Shown in pieces: positions 53,261 to 64,000 of a stretch of DNA of 64,000 bases. Source of the stretch: Rhopalosiphum padi (Eukaryota; Arthropoda; Insecta; Hemiptera; Aphididae); NCBI RefSeq assembly GCF_020882245.1, contig NC_083598.1:43747858-43811857 (forward strand), read 5' to 3'. Within the stretch, counting starts at the first letter, position 1; every line of letters starts with the position of its first letter. The translations under genes and the position numbers were made by a program. Under the pieces are notes generated by a model. It was not told the DNA's origin, ran no database searches, and saw only the letters and a list, made by a program, of their open reading frames with translations.

Positions 53261-55559
53261 TTTGCTGAGTAACCGAACTGGTAACTAGGTTCAATCACAG
53301 TTGTTGTACCTACATGTGTATCATCATCCGTGTTGTAGTTTTTCCACCCTTTCAATTATTGTTCTCTTGGACGTTTTTCAACATTGCTTTTTATTGTTAT
53401 GCGGTAGGATCATTAATTTATTTTTCGATTTTTATAAATTAAAACATACCTATTATATTTTAATTTAACACAATATAATGCATTGTACATAAAACCTATA
53501 ATACATATCTATTGAATTTTGTTGCGAATGTATGATGGTTTGATATCAGATTTTTAGGTTACACTAAGTTGATGTTCCTGTAGGCAATAACATACGTATA
53601 AATAAGTATAATATTATTAATTGTTACGAAATTATGGTAACACGGCGCAATGTATAGGCAATTTAGCTACGTGCGTCGGGTTTTTTTCCAGTACTACCTA
53701 CTTAATAATATTGTCTTAATAGTTTATACCTTACACAGTTACACCTAATTTATTATTGTAAGTTGTTACTTCAACTTCCACTTTATTATAATTACATTAA
53801 TAAAAATAATTGAATGTTAAAATATTAGTATGTACTGTAAGTTTATTTGTACGATTGGATGATAGTGTAAGTAACTGCGAATAAAATAATAAAAAGTGAT
53901 TATTACTTATTTTGCTTTTAATTGGTTTTATTTGACATTGGACGGCCTTTAATGCCGCCAAATAATATTACTGTGACGATTACGTGTCATGTAATAAATA
54001 CACCGAATTTTCTTATTTTATTATGCAAAATAATTGAGTACCAATACAATTTTATAAATACTATAAAAATATAAAAAATGTATTTTATGAAAAATGTTAT
54101 TTTTAATGGTAAACAAGGTTAGGTGGGTGGTAACTACTATACGTGATTAGATGATTGGATGTATACTATTCCTGTTCGATAAAATAAATATTTATATTTA
54201 TACTATACTAAATTTTAAAATGCTACAATTATTAAATGCATTATATACATTATTGACTAGAAACAAATAAAATTTCATGCCGAATTCTATTAAAAATATA
54301 TAATTTTACTAAATATGCATTTATAGTAAATTTGTATAAACATAAAACAATAAAAAAATAAATATTTAAAAAACTACTAAAACATGCGAAATCATAATAT
54401 ATGTATTATTAAATATAAAATCATTGACTTAAAGAACAGATCCCACTTAACCATAAATATAAGTCACAGGAAATAAAATATTCAAATTGTATGTCTTCTC
54501 TACCCTCGTGATGAATTATGACATATTTTATCTTATATAATAATCAAACTCGTCATCATAGTTTAATATTGTAATCGAGTTTATTGTTATGATAATCCAA
54601 ATGTCTAGCATTTTTTAAAAGTAGATAATAATAATTTATATGCGGTAAGACATATTAATATCCTATCTTAAACATTAGATTTTCACGTAAAGGCTCGTGG
54701 TCTATCGGATCTGTTTTTTTTCACGGTACCTACTCATATACATACTATATAAAATATTATCATAAACGTCATACATAGATATTATTATGATATGATGTAT
54801 TTTTGAGCTTATAGATACCCGTATTATGCGATTTGCATAGTTAAACCAATCTAGAACGATAAGTTTACGAAATAGAATAATCGTTGGCTTTTCACGCTCA
54901 TTGAGTATAACTAAGGTATACATAATATAATACTATAGAGCGCGTGCAATTAATGGTTGTGACGCAGTTTGGAAAAGTTTATTCATTTTTATAGAATATG
55001 TTTTATGATATTATTATTATGTGCATTAAGATGAGAAACGTGTAGTTTTTGTTCTGTAAGCCCTGACACTGAGGTAATGTGATAGTATCAGAACTTGTTA
55101 ATACACGAGCTATAATAATGTTTCGTGGTCGATGTCTCGCCACATTAGTTTTTCTATTTTATCTCAATAGTATCTAGTGTCTAATGTGTTGTTTCACTTA
55201 TTTGTCAAAAAGAAGCCATTGAGCTAAAATAAATGAATTACAGCCGATGCGTTCATGAACATTTATTTGACATTGTGTGACCTGATAATGAAAAGGTTAT
55301 ATTGTTATAATAAGTATAATATTATAATATCATTTTATCAAAGTAATTTTTAGATAATAATTTACCTAATAGGTGTTTCGCGGTATTAAATTGTTCTCGG
55401 CGGTCTACGTATTTCGATGTACGTGAGAGGAGAATATTATATAAATGACAAATTATAAATTATAATAACACGAAAAACGTACAAAATATTAACATAATAT
55501 CGTTTTGAGTATATTTTATTTTATATTATTATTATAAATACATAATATCAAACGGTGAC
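53261..55559. other. AT-rich non-coding stretch
   Basis: No supported gene. GTAAGT words at about 53759, 53838 and 53869 have no convincing exon upstream. Confidence 0.65.
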
Positions 55560-55880
55560 TAACAAAGATTATAAACGATTTTTTAGTCCTTGTAAATACG
55601 GATATATGCGGTTTTTTTTTCGGAAAACATTTTCGTTCGACTTATCCGCTGCTCGTACTCACCGCAGACCGAAAAGTCCAACACGCGCCGTTATATTAGT
55701 TCGAAAACTCGACGACGAGTCACGACGCCAGTCGTTATTGTAAAATGTAAATATATTGTTGCCAGTGAGAGACGCGTGATAAAAATGCTTGACTAATATA
55801 TGGAAGAGCGGAAATTCGTCCCATGCTACGTTCTGGCTTGTGGTTGTTTCAGTCGTTTCAGCCCTCGTTTCATGTTAAAC
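55560..55880 (-). promoter_or_regulatory. CpG-rich patch with minus-strand splice donor
   Basis: On the minus strand CTGCG|GTGAGTACG gives a strong donor with the exon ending at 55663. The upstream 100 bases are CpG-rich and carry no ATG, so this reads best as an untranslated first exon and promoter. An ORF of 62 codons on the plus strand is shifted by the same composition. Linked gene unknown. Confidence 0.25.
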
Positions 55881-58559
55881 AGAAAAAGTATGGCTAGTAA
55901 AAAGTAATACTGTAAAGTAATAATCGTATCCAAACTCTTGAATAAACTCGATACAATACTTTTCTAAATTATTGTTATCATACCAACAATTTTGTTCATT
56001 TCTTTATTTCATTATCTATGTATACGCACATGTATAGCATCACTTGTTCTAATATTTAACGATTTTATGTACTATATAATGTTTTAATGATTATTGTCAC
56101 ACTCATTAATTATGTATTTTTTTTTTTTAATTTAAAAATGTTTTTGTTTATTTTGGAGTATTTTTCCAAAAAAAATAAAAATATTTATTCATTTTTATAC
56201 ACAATTAAATAAATACGTTTAATTTTTTTAATCTAAAACTGTGAAACTTAAAAACAAAAAAGCCAACTTTTTTTGTACGTAATCATTAATATTGCTATAA
56301 TTATGGAAAAATACTAGCATGTCACTCATTTGCTTTCACTTTTGACTTATCTGTCTTTTATATACATCACTATACTTGTATAAAATCTTAATTACATATT
56401 GATTGATATTCGATATTTCCAAATTTAGATTTTTAAAAATGTATCTTCAGATAATTACATTTATTATATTAGTTGTCTTCACAAATAATGAGAGAATATA
56501 TTGATAACTACGTAAGATCTGATTTAGGTCGTATGGACGACACAATAAATGCTTAGCAGTCAGGCGCTTTGTAAACTCTCATAATATCGAGTGTTTTTTT
56601 TCGGAAATATGCACATTAAATTACGTATGAAACTTGTAGGCTATAAATATAAATAATTATTAGCTAAGAGAAAACTGCGGTGACTGCACTTAATCTTAAC
56701 GTCCCATGGTAATTATTATCTGCAACGACTAATGGGTTATTATATTTTAATGTAACGTACTTTGACGATGTTGCGAAAAAAAATAGTATGTAGATACACG
56801 GCATATTCTTCATGGAAAACTTGGCCAAATTTGTTTATCATTATTAGTTATGGAATTATTCATAGTTGATTTACTGGCCGTACTATTAGAATATCTCGAT
56901 CGATAACTATTCTATCAATATCTTTACATTTAATACGAATTCTAAAATTATTTAATATGTAATTTATAATGTTATTTTTGAGATTATTATTATTATTTAA
57001 AATCAATACGTCTATATGTATATTGTATTAAAATGGTTTAACTTTAGAGCTGAGATTATTATAAACTCATCTATTTGTTAATTTTCATAAGGTTACATGA
57101 AACTCCAAGACATTTTTTTTCCATTTTCAAATTTCGGTTACATTCAAAGTTCAGTGTATTATATTTATTGTGTTCCAAATACTCGACTCTATCAGACGTG
57201 ATTTTGTTTACAATATAATCTAATTTGATTTCTATAGCAGCAAGTACACAGTAGAATGGAATATTTCATGTCATTGAAACTATAGTTTGTTTTTCATCAG
57301 TAACAGTAATTTCTTTAAAAGCAATAATAATAATAAAAAAAATAGTACAGTAAATATTAAAAACCTATATTTAGTTTAAGGTGAACCACAGTGGTCGAAT
57401 AATTTTTTATTAGTTAAATAATATGAGCTATCTATATGCAGTTTTTTTTAAACATTTCTCGAAACGCAATACTTATTTTCTACTAATAAATGCAGTTAAA
57501 AAACAACCAGCGTTTAAACTGTTCATATTTTTTGTTAGGTAGGTTCCAAAAACATCATGAATAATAAAATGAATGACATCCTTTTTTTAAGCGACGTAGT
57601 GGGATAATAAATTAAAGTTTGCATTAAAAATGAATCTGATTAATATATTATAAGAATACTTTAATGTTTTTAGCCTCGTAATATTCTGTACATGGTATAG
57701 TATCGTAAACGTCAGTACTATTCGGTGTAATAATATATTGCTTATAAGTTATAATATATGCTTATAAACTTGCTCAACTTTATTTTTTTATTTTAACACT
57801 TTTGAATTTAACAAATTGTATGACACATTTTTGTCCTTTCGTAAAATATTAATTTAATTTTGTTTTAATATTGATAGTATTTTTTTTTGCATTTTAAAAC
57901 ATGGTTATTAAGCGTATTGAAATGTGGTTTTTTCAGCACATCAAATTAAAAAGAATTTCACTTACACACTATTGAATGCGATTTTACGAATTGAGTTATA
58001 ACTCATTATGTCATATTTCACTGTTATATCTATTCGTGCTAATGCCATACCTATACTATACTTTTGAGTTTCGTGGAGTTTGATTTCGTGATTAGGAATT
58101 CTATTTCTGATATGTGGACTACAATTATTATTCATGACAACATATTTGGAGAATATAAATAATCATAACAAACACAAATTATGTACCTACTTTAATTTCG
58201 ACAATCATAAAAAACTTGAAATAAACACATGACGTATAAAAATCATTCCATATCAATCTAAATATTTCAAATTAAACTTAATTATTATTCAAAGTTGATA
58301 TATATATTTTTTAAATATATGTTAGTTTTTTTTTTTTTTTTTGTTAAACATAAAAATAAATAAAGTTAACAGTAAATAAACAAACTAAATAAGTTTCTCT
58401 AGTTTTTATTCTTTTAAACTTATACAGTTTTACTGTTTTACAACAATATTTATTTTTGTTGAAATTTTTGTTATTAAATAAAATGTTAATTTAAAATATC
58501 TATAAATAACGGGTTTTTTCATTTCGAGACGCCCAGTATTGGAAGTTCACGTTTCGTAT
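55881..58559. other. AT-rich non-coding stretch
   Basis: I see no gene, RNA or repeat boundary that I can support. Confidence 0.7.
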
Positions 58560-59700
58560 TAAAAATGTTTACCCAAAATCCGAATTGAGTTATAATAATA
58601 ACTATGGACTTTTCTTTCTTTTTTTAATCTACGGTTTTTAGATATACATTAAATTCCATCGGTGTCTGAGTGACCGGGGGACGTTCGTCTATTTTTACGC
58701 ATTTTTTCGGCACAGCGCCTGAAATCAAAACATCATTATATTCTATAATAATTATTATAGTTTCTTTTAACGAACGGATATCGGGTTTAGTGACGGTGAC
58801 GACGGCGTATAAATAGGTGTCGGCGTATTATTATTTAATAATATTCTATGAATACCGCGGTTACCGGGACACGGAGTGATTGGCAGACGTTTTTAATGCA
58901 GCTGCTGTTATAATAATATTACGACACTACAATATATATATAGTTGTCTAATTATTGTCTACTGTGTATACAAATACACCTTGCGCGTGTCAACTGTGTA
59001 CTATAATGTGATTTATAATCATAAAAAATACTATACGAGCAGTCATTCAAATTTGTCGGTCAATATTTGTATTTCCGGAATATAGGTAAATATGGTTATT
59101 TTTTTTATGATTGCACGCACTTTGAATGTATTATATTTATAATATACTTGACGTGTTAATTTCAAGTCATAACCGAGTGTCGAAAATAATTAATAACATC
59201 GATAAAATTAATAACCGTAAGCTCGAACGAACGGAGAAATCAGTTTTTATAAACGTTATACCTACGCATATATGTAAATAAACAAAAAATGCTCATGCAT
59301 ATTGTATGCGTATAATACGTATGTCGTCCTACTCTTTTCGCAGTCCGCCGACAAAAGTACGACTAACCCGCCAAAAGTCTTTGTCTACCGAAACGTTATT
59401 TGTTCGCCATTCTCGCCACCGTAGCATTATTCGAGCATAAAGCTGGGAATTTTAACCGTTGGCGGTCCTAATTGAGCCGACGTTTGACGGCTGATTGCGC
59501 CCACACATACGATTTAGAATATTGTATATTATCTATGCGTGTGCGCAAAGCTTAATCGGGTATATGTATATATAAACCTGCTGTATGTAAAATCCTGGAG
59601 CCGGATTTCGAGTTGTGCGAGTAAAAATTTTTGGGGTACGACTCTAGAAAAAAAAAAACCACCCAATTTATAACAATTTTCTCCGCGCCATACTTCGTAT
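58560..59700. promoter_or_regulatory. GC/CpG-richer patch with TATA box
   Basis: TATAAATA at 58808-58815 lies within a CpG-bearing stretch, with a CAGCTG E-box near 58900. Near 59331-59343, CTACTCTTTTCGCAG is an acceptor-like tract, followed by a 26-codon open frame to TAG at 59422-59424. No linked exons. Regulatory or partial-exon content is possible but unproven. Confidence 0.25.
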
Positions 59701-61637
59701 AATTCCTTGTCTACGTTGTTTTTTCTCGTCGAATTTCAATGAATGACAATCAATACACTTCGATGAAAATAATTTATCATATTTTGTAGCGGCTTACAAA
59801 ATAATTTCAAAGTTTCTCTCCGTCGAAATGTACCTATTTTATATTTTCTCTTATAAACGTATACATACTTTCCACTAACTCTAATTATAATATTATTATC
59901 ACTCGTACAGATTATAGTCATCAATGATTCTTCAGCGCACCCTAAAATAAATGTCCTATAATTGTGAAGCTTTGATCATATTTTTCATATCATGTTCCTT
60001 TATTTTTGTGAATAATGTTCTCATTCCAACATCAACAATGTCCTACACATGTTTTATCGACTTTTTCTTAGTTCATAGTTCGTCATCCAAAAACCATCAA
60101 AACATTGTCATTATATCACTTTATATATACTATATTATACTTCCATGTCATATTTTTCTTTTCTTTTTCAACTTTAGATAATTAACTCTATTTTTACATA
60201 ATATTTGTTTATATTTAAGCTCGCTACTTAACTGTATAGTTATTAATGGTTTACTTATTATCAATAATTGAAAGACATTAAGAATTATAGAAAAAATATA
60301 TCGATCAATGTTTTCCAAATTGAAAATTTCGTAAGGTGCGAAAAATAACCCGTTTACAACTGAAAATCACTGTATATTTTTCTATTTGTTGCTTTAAGTA
60401 TAAACGAATAAATAACTAAAAAAAATATTTTAAATCAAAATATTCCTTACTGTTTGATTACATTGTCGATTTTACGTCGTTAACATTTTTACCTCAGTTT
60501 ATTTTCAAATCAGAAATTAATATTGAACCAAAGTATAATTTCAAAGAGTACTCACGTTTGCATTCATTCGTTTTAAACCTATAAAACTGAGTTAATTGTT
60601 AAAATTCTATGATCGTTATGTCGACGTTATCAAAATAATGACTGAATTAATGAGTTTTAAATTTATTTTTTTGTATTTACGGGAAAATTTTCTATGCAGC
60701 TGTATATTATTATTATTATTATGAACAATTTGCTTTGCTTTATAATTATAATTATGACAATTTTATTATACCTATAATCTACATGCGTATAGGAATTAAT
60801 ATATTATTATCAACAATATTAATGTCACATTAATTTTTAATTTGTTATAGTTAATAATTTCATATTATAGCCAATGAAGTTAAATATAAATTATTCTATG
60901 TAGAATAATCTTCTATTGAATACAATAAAATATCTAACTCACGAAAACATAATATTATTATTTATTTTATAAACAAGCAACTAGAATTATACGTTATTTC
61001 ATATTTGTACTACTATAATAACTATTCATTATTTTACTGATAAAACATTTCATTGTTGGATGTCAACTTCAATTTCGCTATTTCGCACAGACACTACTAA
61101 AAGTTTTTCATTATTTTTATTCTAAATAAATACATATATTTTGTTTGTATGTGTGATACCGGAATAGCTAGTATATAAATTACAGTCTTAATATATATAT
61201 ATTTTTTTTTAGCTTTGTTCTACTATAATAATATTATTGTATACTACGAACAATACCCAAACTTCATGTATGGTTTAAATCAGTATAATTTATATACTTA
61301 TTGTTTTTGGAAAACTTGTTATTTGAAAACTAACATTAAAAGAATTTAAAAAACAAAACAAATTTTTCAATCTACTCGTATTACATTATAATATAAGTAT
61401 AATGAAAAGACACGCATTGAATCACACGTACCATATCAGATAATAATAGCTGCAGTTAATTTATATCAAAACATTTTTTTTCCTATTGTTTATCACAACT
61501 GAAAAATAGTTATACCTATATACGTTACAATGCACAAGTGCTTGGGATTTTGTATTATAATGCGTACGCGACTTCGTTTAGTAGTATAAAATATATATTA
61601 TTATAATTACCATTTGTATTATTATACTGCTTATTGA
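59701..61637. other. AT-rich non-coding stretch
   Basis: No supported gene. Short open frames (59736-59924 minus, 59951-60181 plus) are AT-driven and lack domains. Confidence 0.7.
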
Positions 61638-61949
61638 TTATTCGGAAAATGTATAACGTTTAATTAATAATAATATTTTCATAATATCATTCAATTTGGT
61701 GAATCTAATAAAAATAAAAAAAACACTGAAATACGATATTTCGGAAACGTGATCTCCTCGATGTAGTCGGTTGACGAATCGCCGGATTATGTTCGTACAA
61801 TATAGGCGTGGCGGGACGTTATATTGCCGACCAACGCGACTCGTTATATCGAATATATAGACGAGGCCTTTATATACACATTCCAGTCCAGGGGGGGGGG
61901 CAGAAACGAGGCCACAAAATATATAAATTGCAGACATCAATAAAAACAT
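61638..61949 (-). CDS. Candidate small secreted protein ORF, 103 residues
   Basis: The ATG at 61949 is the first in-frame ATG of a longer open frame (open upstream to at least 62084). Residues 1-16 (M-F-L-L-M-S-A-I-Y-I-F-C-G-L-V-S) are hydrophobic and end at A-P-P-P-G, a plausible signal peptide with cleavage after Ala17. The middle part is mixed and basic, with Cys at about positions 24 and 51. The last 30 residues are I/K/F-rich and come from AT-rich DNA, suggesting read-through into non-coding sequence. A poly-C run lies in the frame at the Pro stretch. No family is recognised. It may be a real first exon of a secreted protein or chance in a GC-richer island. Confidence 0.18.
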   Translation of the reverse strand: MFLLMSAIYIFCGLVSAPPPGLECVYKGLVYIFDITSRVGRQYNVPPRLYCTNIIRRFVNRLHRGDHVSEISYFSVFFIFIRFTKLNDIMKILLLIKRYTFSE

Positions 61950-62540
61950 AATCCTGCGCCTTTTGAATACGACAACGAGAGCGTAAGAACACTGGCGGTC
62001 GCAAGGGTCGCGTATTATTGTGGTCGGAATGGTGACGGGAGAGAAGGAGAAAGATTTTTTTTTAAGTTGTGTATCACACTCCACCGTCGTGATAAATCAT
62101 TTTTAAAAACTTTCGTTTATGCCACGGCTAGGCGCATAATCTCGTTTTTTACCCCTCCGCCGTGTATGCCCGCGAGATCCGAGTACGAATAAACATCATA
62201 AGCACATAATATTATTGTACATAAACTCTGATGCTCAACATACAACAATAACGATTCGCGCGTCGGTTGCTGTGCCGCCGATATAGATATGATATACTAA
62301 ACATCGCATTGTCACAGGAACGATTTTTTTGTTGTATTTATCAGTCATTCATACTTCGAAGTTTCTCCGGTAACAAATCCTGTAAAAATACAACTTCCAA
62401 TTTTACAGGGTACCTGTAATATGACGATCGTATTCGGTCGTCATAAAATCTCGATTTCGCGGCGTAAGGCCGAGAAGTTTAAAAGGGGTAAGCTGCTCGA
62501 CTGTCATATTTGTATTCACAAAAAACTTTCCCAGAATATT
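61740..62540. promoter_or_regulatory. GC/CpG-richer island
   Basis: CpG-dense compared with its flanks, with a poly-G run near 61892-61901 and a 9-bp perfect stem CCTGTAAAA/TTTTACAGG (62379-62387 and 62401-62409). Possibly regulatory; inference from composition. Confidence 0.3.
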
Positions 62541-62802
62541 GTTCGGCTTACATAATAAGTGATGGTATATTCAATAAACAATATTGTTTATTTCTAATAA
62601 AATAATACACAACCGCATAGGGTAATTTATTGTATTCATATGGTAATATCTAATAATAATAATATTATAGCGAACGTATGTAAATGGTCATACATACGCG
62701 ACACATGTAATTTTTATTAATCTAATCTTTTTTTTTGTAATAAATAAATTGTTTGTAATTTGTAATAGACATCGTATAGGTAATACGCAATCCACTTAAT
62801 AT

Positions 62803-63055
62803 GTACAATGCAGTGGCGTAGTTAGGACCATTTTTAGATGGCAACATAGATATTTCATAATAATTATTATTGTCACTCATTTAAGGAGTAAAACAAGCAA
62901 TACCTCATAATTTCCAATTATTTATACATTATATTTAGTTTTAGTTTTCCTAACCAGTAAGAATATTATGTAAAATAAAAAAAATAAAGATCTGAGGATG
63001 ATACATCACCCATATCATTCTCCAAGTTACTCCAAGTTACGCCACTGGTAGAATA
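62803..63055. mobile_element. hAT-like MITE, 237 bp
   Basis: The left terminus CAGTGGCGTAGTTAGG at 62811 and the right terminus (reverse complement CAGTGGCGTAACTTGG) ending at 63047 match at 13 of 16 positions, with the outer ten identical. Flanking 8-mers GTACAATG (62803-62810) and GTAGAATA (63048-63055) agree at six of eight positions, the length of a hAT target-site duplication. The interior is AT-rich without coding capacity and includes a CTCCAAGTTA direct repeat next to the right end. Short terminal repeats and the 8-bp duplication point to a non-autonomous hAT relative. Confidence 0.7.
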
Positions 63056-63710
63056 TAAATAATATTGAAAATAACTGCCTTATAATATTATATGTGACAA
63101 AATCTACTACGTATAATATATATACGACGTATATATCTATATGATTATCGTCGAATGTCTTGAATCTGAAATCCGTAATTAGATATTGGATATCGTATAC
63201 AATTGCCATACATAGTATGTATAATTTCATTATTAAAAACAAACTTAAGATAATCAATATTATAATATGCTGATAAATTGATGATTAATAATTAATTAGA
63301 CAATGAGTCAGTGGGTGAGTAAAATAGTAAAAGAAGATAAATAAATAAAGTGATTACTGCTTATAGGAAACAGAAAACACGTCAATTTTTTTTTTTTTGA
63401 AATAAGAAAAATATAATTTTATTCTAAAATGTCGGCGGAGTAAAGTAAAATGTATATTACACATTGTTTCCTTCAATATAGCACAGGTAATAATCGAAAA
63501 TATTTCCAACAAGTACTTATTATCCAATTTAACGATCCGACTATATTAATATATTGTTTTAGAGCTTTGATCGCGTGTATTTCTCGTTGTATTTTTTCTT
63601 ATGTCGTCCGATTCCGCAATCATTGAAAAAATAATTGCAGTTGTTAAATTGATATTATTCGTTAGTTTTATTGTTTTATTTTTTTACGCGAGAGAAAATT
63701 TTTCTTCCAG
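63056..63710. other. AT-rich non-coding stretch
   Basis: Nothing supported besides a poly-T run near 63388-63399. Confidence 0.65.
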
Positions 63711-63842
63711 AATATCTGTATAGGTAACGTTCCTTGTGTTTGCTTGGATTTCATTCAAAACACGTACAAGAGCATAGCAGTAAATAGACCGAAATTCTTG
63801 GAAGACTCGAACATCGATGGACAATATGATTACAAAATATAA
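63711..63842 (+). CDS. Candidate terminal exon, unidentified
   Basis: AAAATTTTTCTTCCAG ending at 63710 is a strong 3' splice-site context. It is followed by 43 open codons and TAA at 63840-63842. In phase 0 the frame begins N-I-C-I-G-N-V-P-C-V-C-L and ends in a polar stretch (F-L-E-D-S-N-I-D-G-Q-Y-D-Y-K-I) with natural-looking composition and three Cys near its start. No family is recognised. With three phases possible, an open run of this length after a random acceptor is not rare, so this is tentative. Confidence 0.18.
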   Translation, partial: NICIGNVPCVCLDFIQNTYKSIAVNRPKFLEDSNIDGQYDYKI

Positions 63843-64000
63843 AAACCCGACGGTGAAGGTTAAAATAATAAGTAGGGTTAATGTTTTTATAATGTTATCA
63901 AATAGGCCTGTAAGACAAAAATAATATCCTAATTTTGTCAGATTGTATCTTGCCTTCGAAAGACCAAATGATCAATTTTGAAATTGATGACATTTTACAA

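Overview
This window looks like eukaryotic, very probably aphid (Hemiptera: Aphididae), nuclear DNA. The basis is strong AT richness, dense ATAATATTAT-type and TATA simple sequence, abundant CpG inside short GC-rich islands, insect-type core promoter words, a LINE RNase H fragment and hAT-like MITEs. No bacterial operons, rRNA, tRNA, CRISPR array or complete multi-exon gene is visible. The species call is inference; I ran no searches.

The 64 kb is almost entirely non-coding. The most secure coding sequence is the 3' end of a LINE (27808-28527): a truncated RNase H domain plus a C-terminal Cys/His tail, a poly(A) tail and matching 13-bp flanks. Two short hAT-like MITEs (31895-32092 and 62811-63047) and a long foldback repeat (41378-41721) are the other clear repeats. 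Most remaining open frames look like chance products of GC-richer or repeat-rich stretches.

Host-gene evidence is limited to candidate first exons. The best is on the minus strand at 16268-16193. It has an ATG after an in-frame stop, 25 codons that read as a signal peptide, and then a CAG|GTAAGT donor in phase 1, all downstream of a CpG-rich promoter region (about 16270-16880). This suggests the 5' end of a secreted or membrane protein gene whose later exons lie toward or beyond the left edge. A second candidate, on the plus strand at 14002-14106, has a TATA box, an Inr at +30, an eight-codon reading frame and GTAAGT. Weaker candidates are at 6631-6709, 38060-38091 and 55663.

The layout is a series of discrete GC/CpG-richer islands (about 5.7-8.2, 10.2-10.6, 16.1-16.9, 24.2-24.6, 30.3-31.7, 37.6-39.6, 43.7-44.7, 52.2-53.3, 55.6-55.9, 58.6-59.7 and 61.7-62.5 kb) separated by AT-rich deserts. 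I read this as promoter and enhancer territory inside or between large genes. Several islands carry splice-donor, TATA, E-box, GAGA or AP-1 words, but none shows an intact gene. No pathway or cooperation between genes can be inferred from this window alone.
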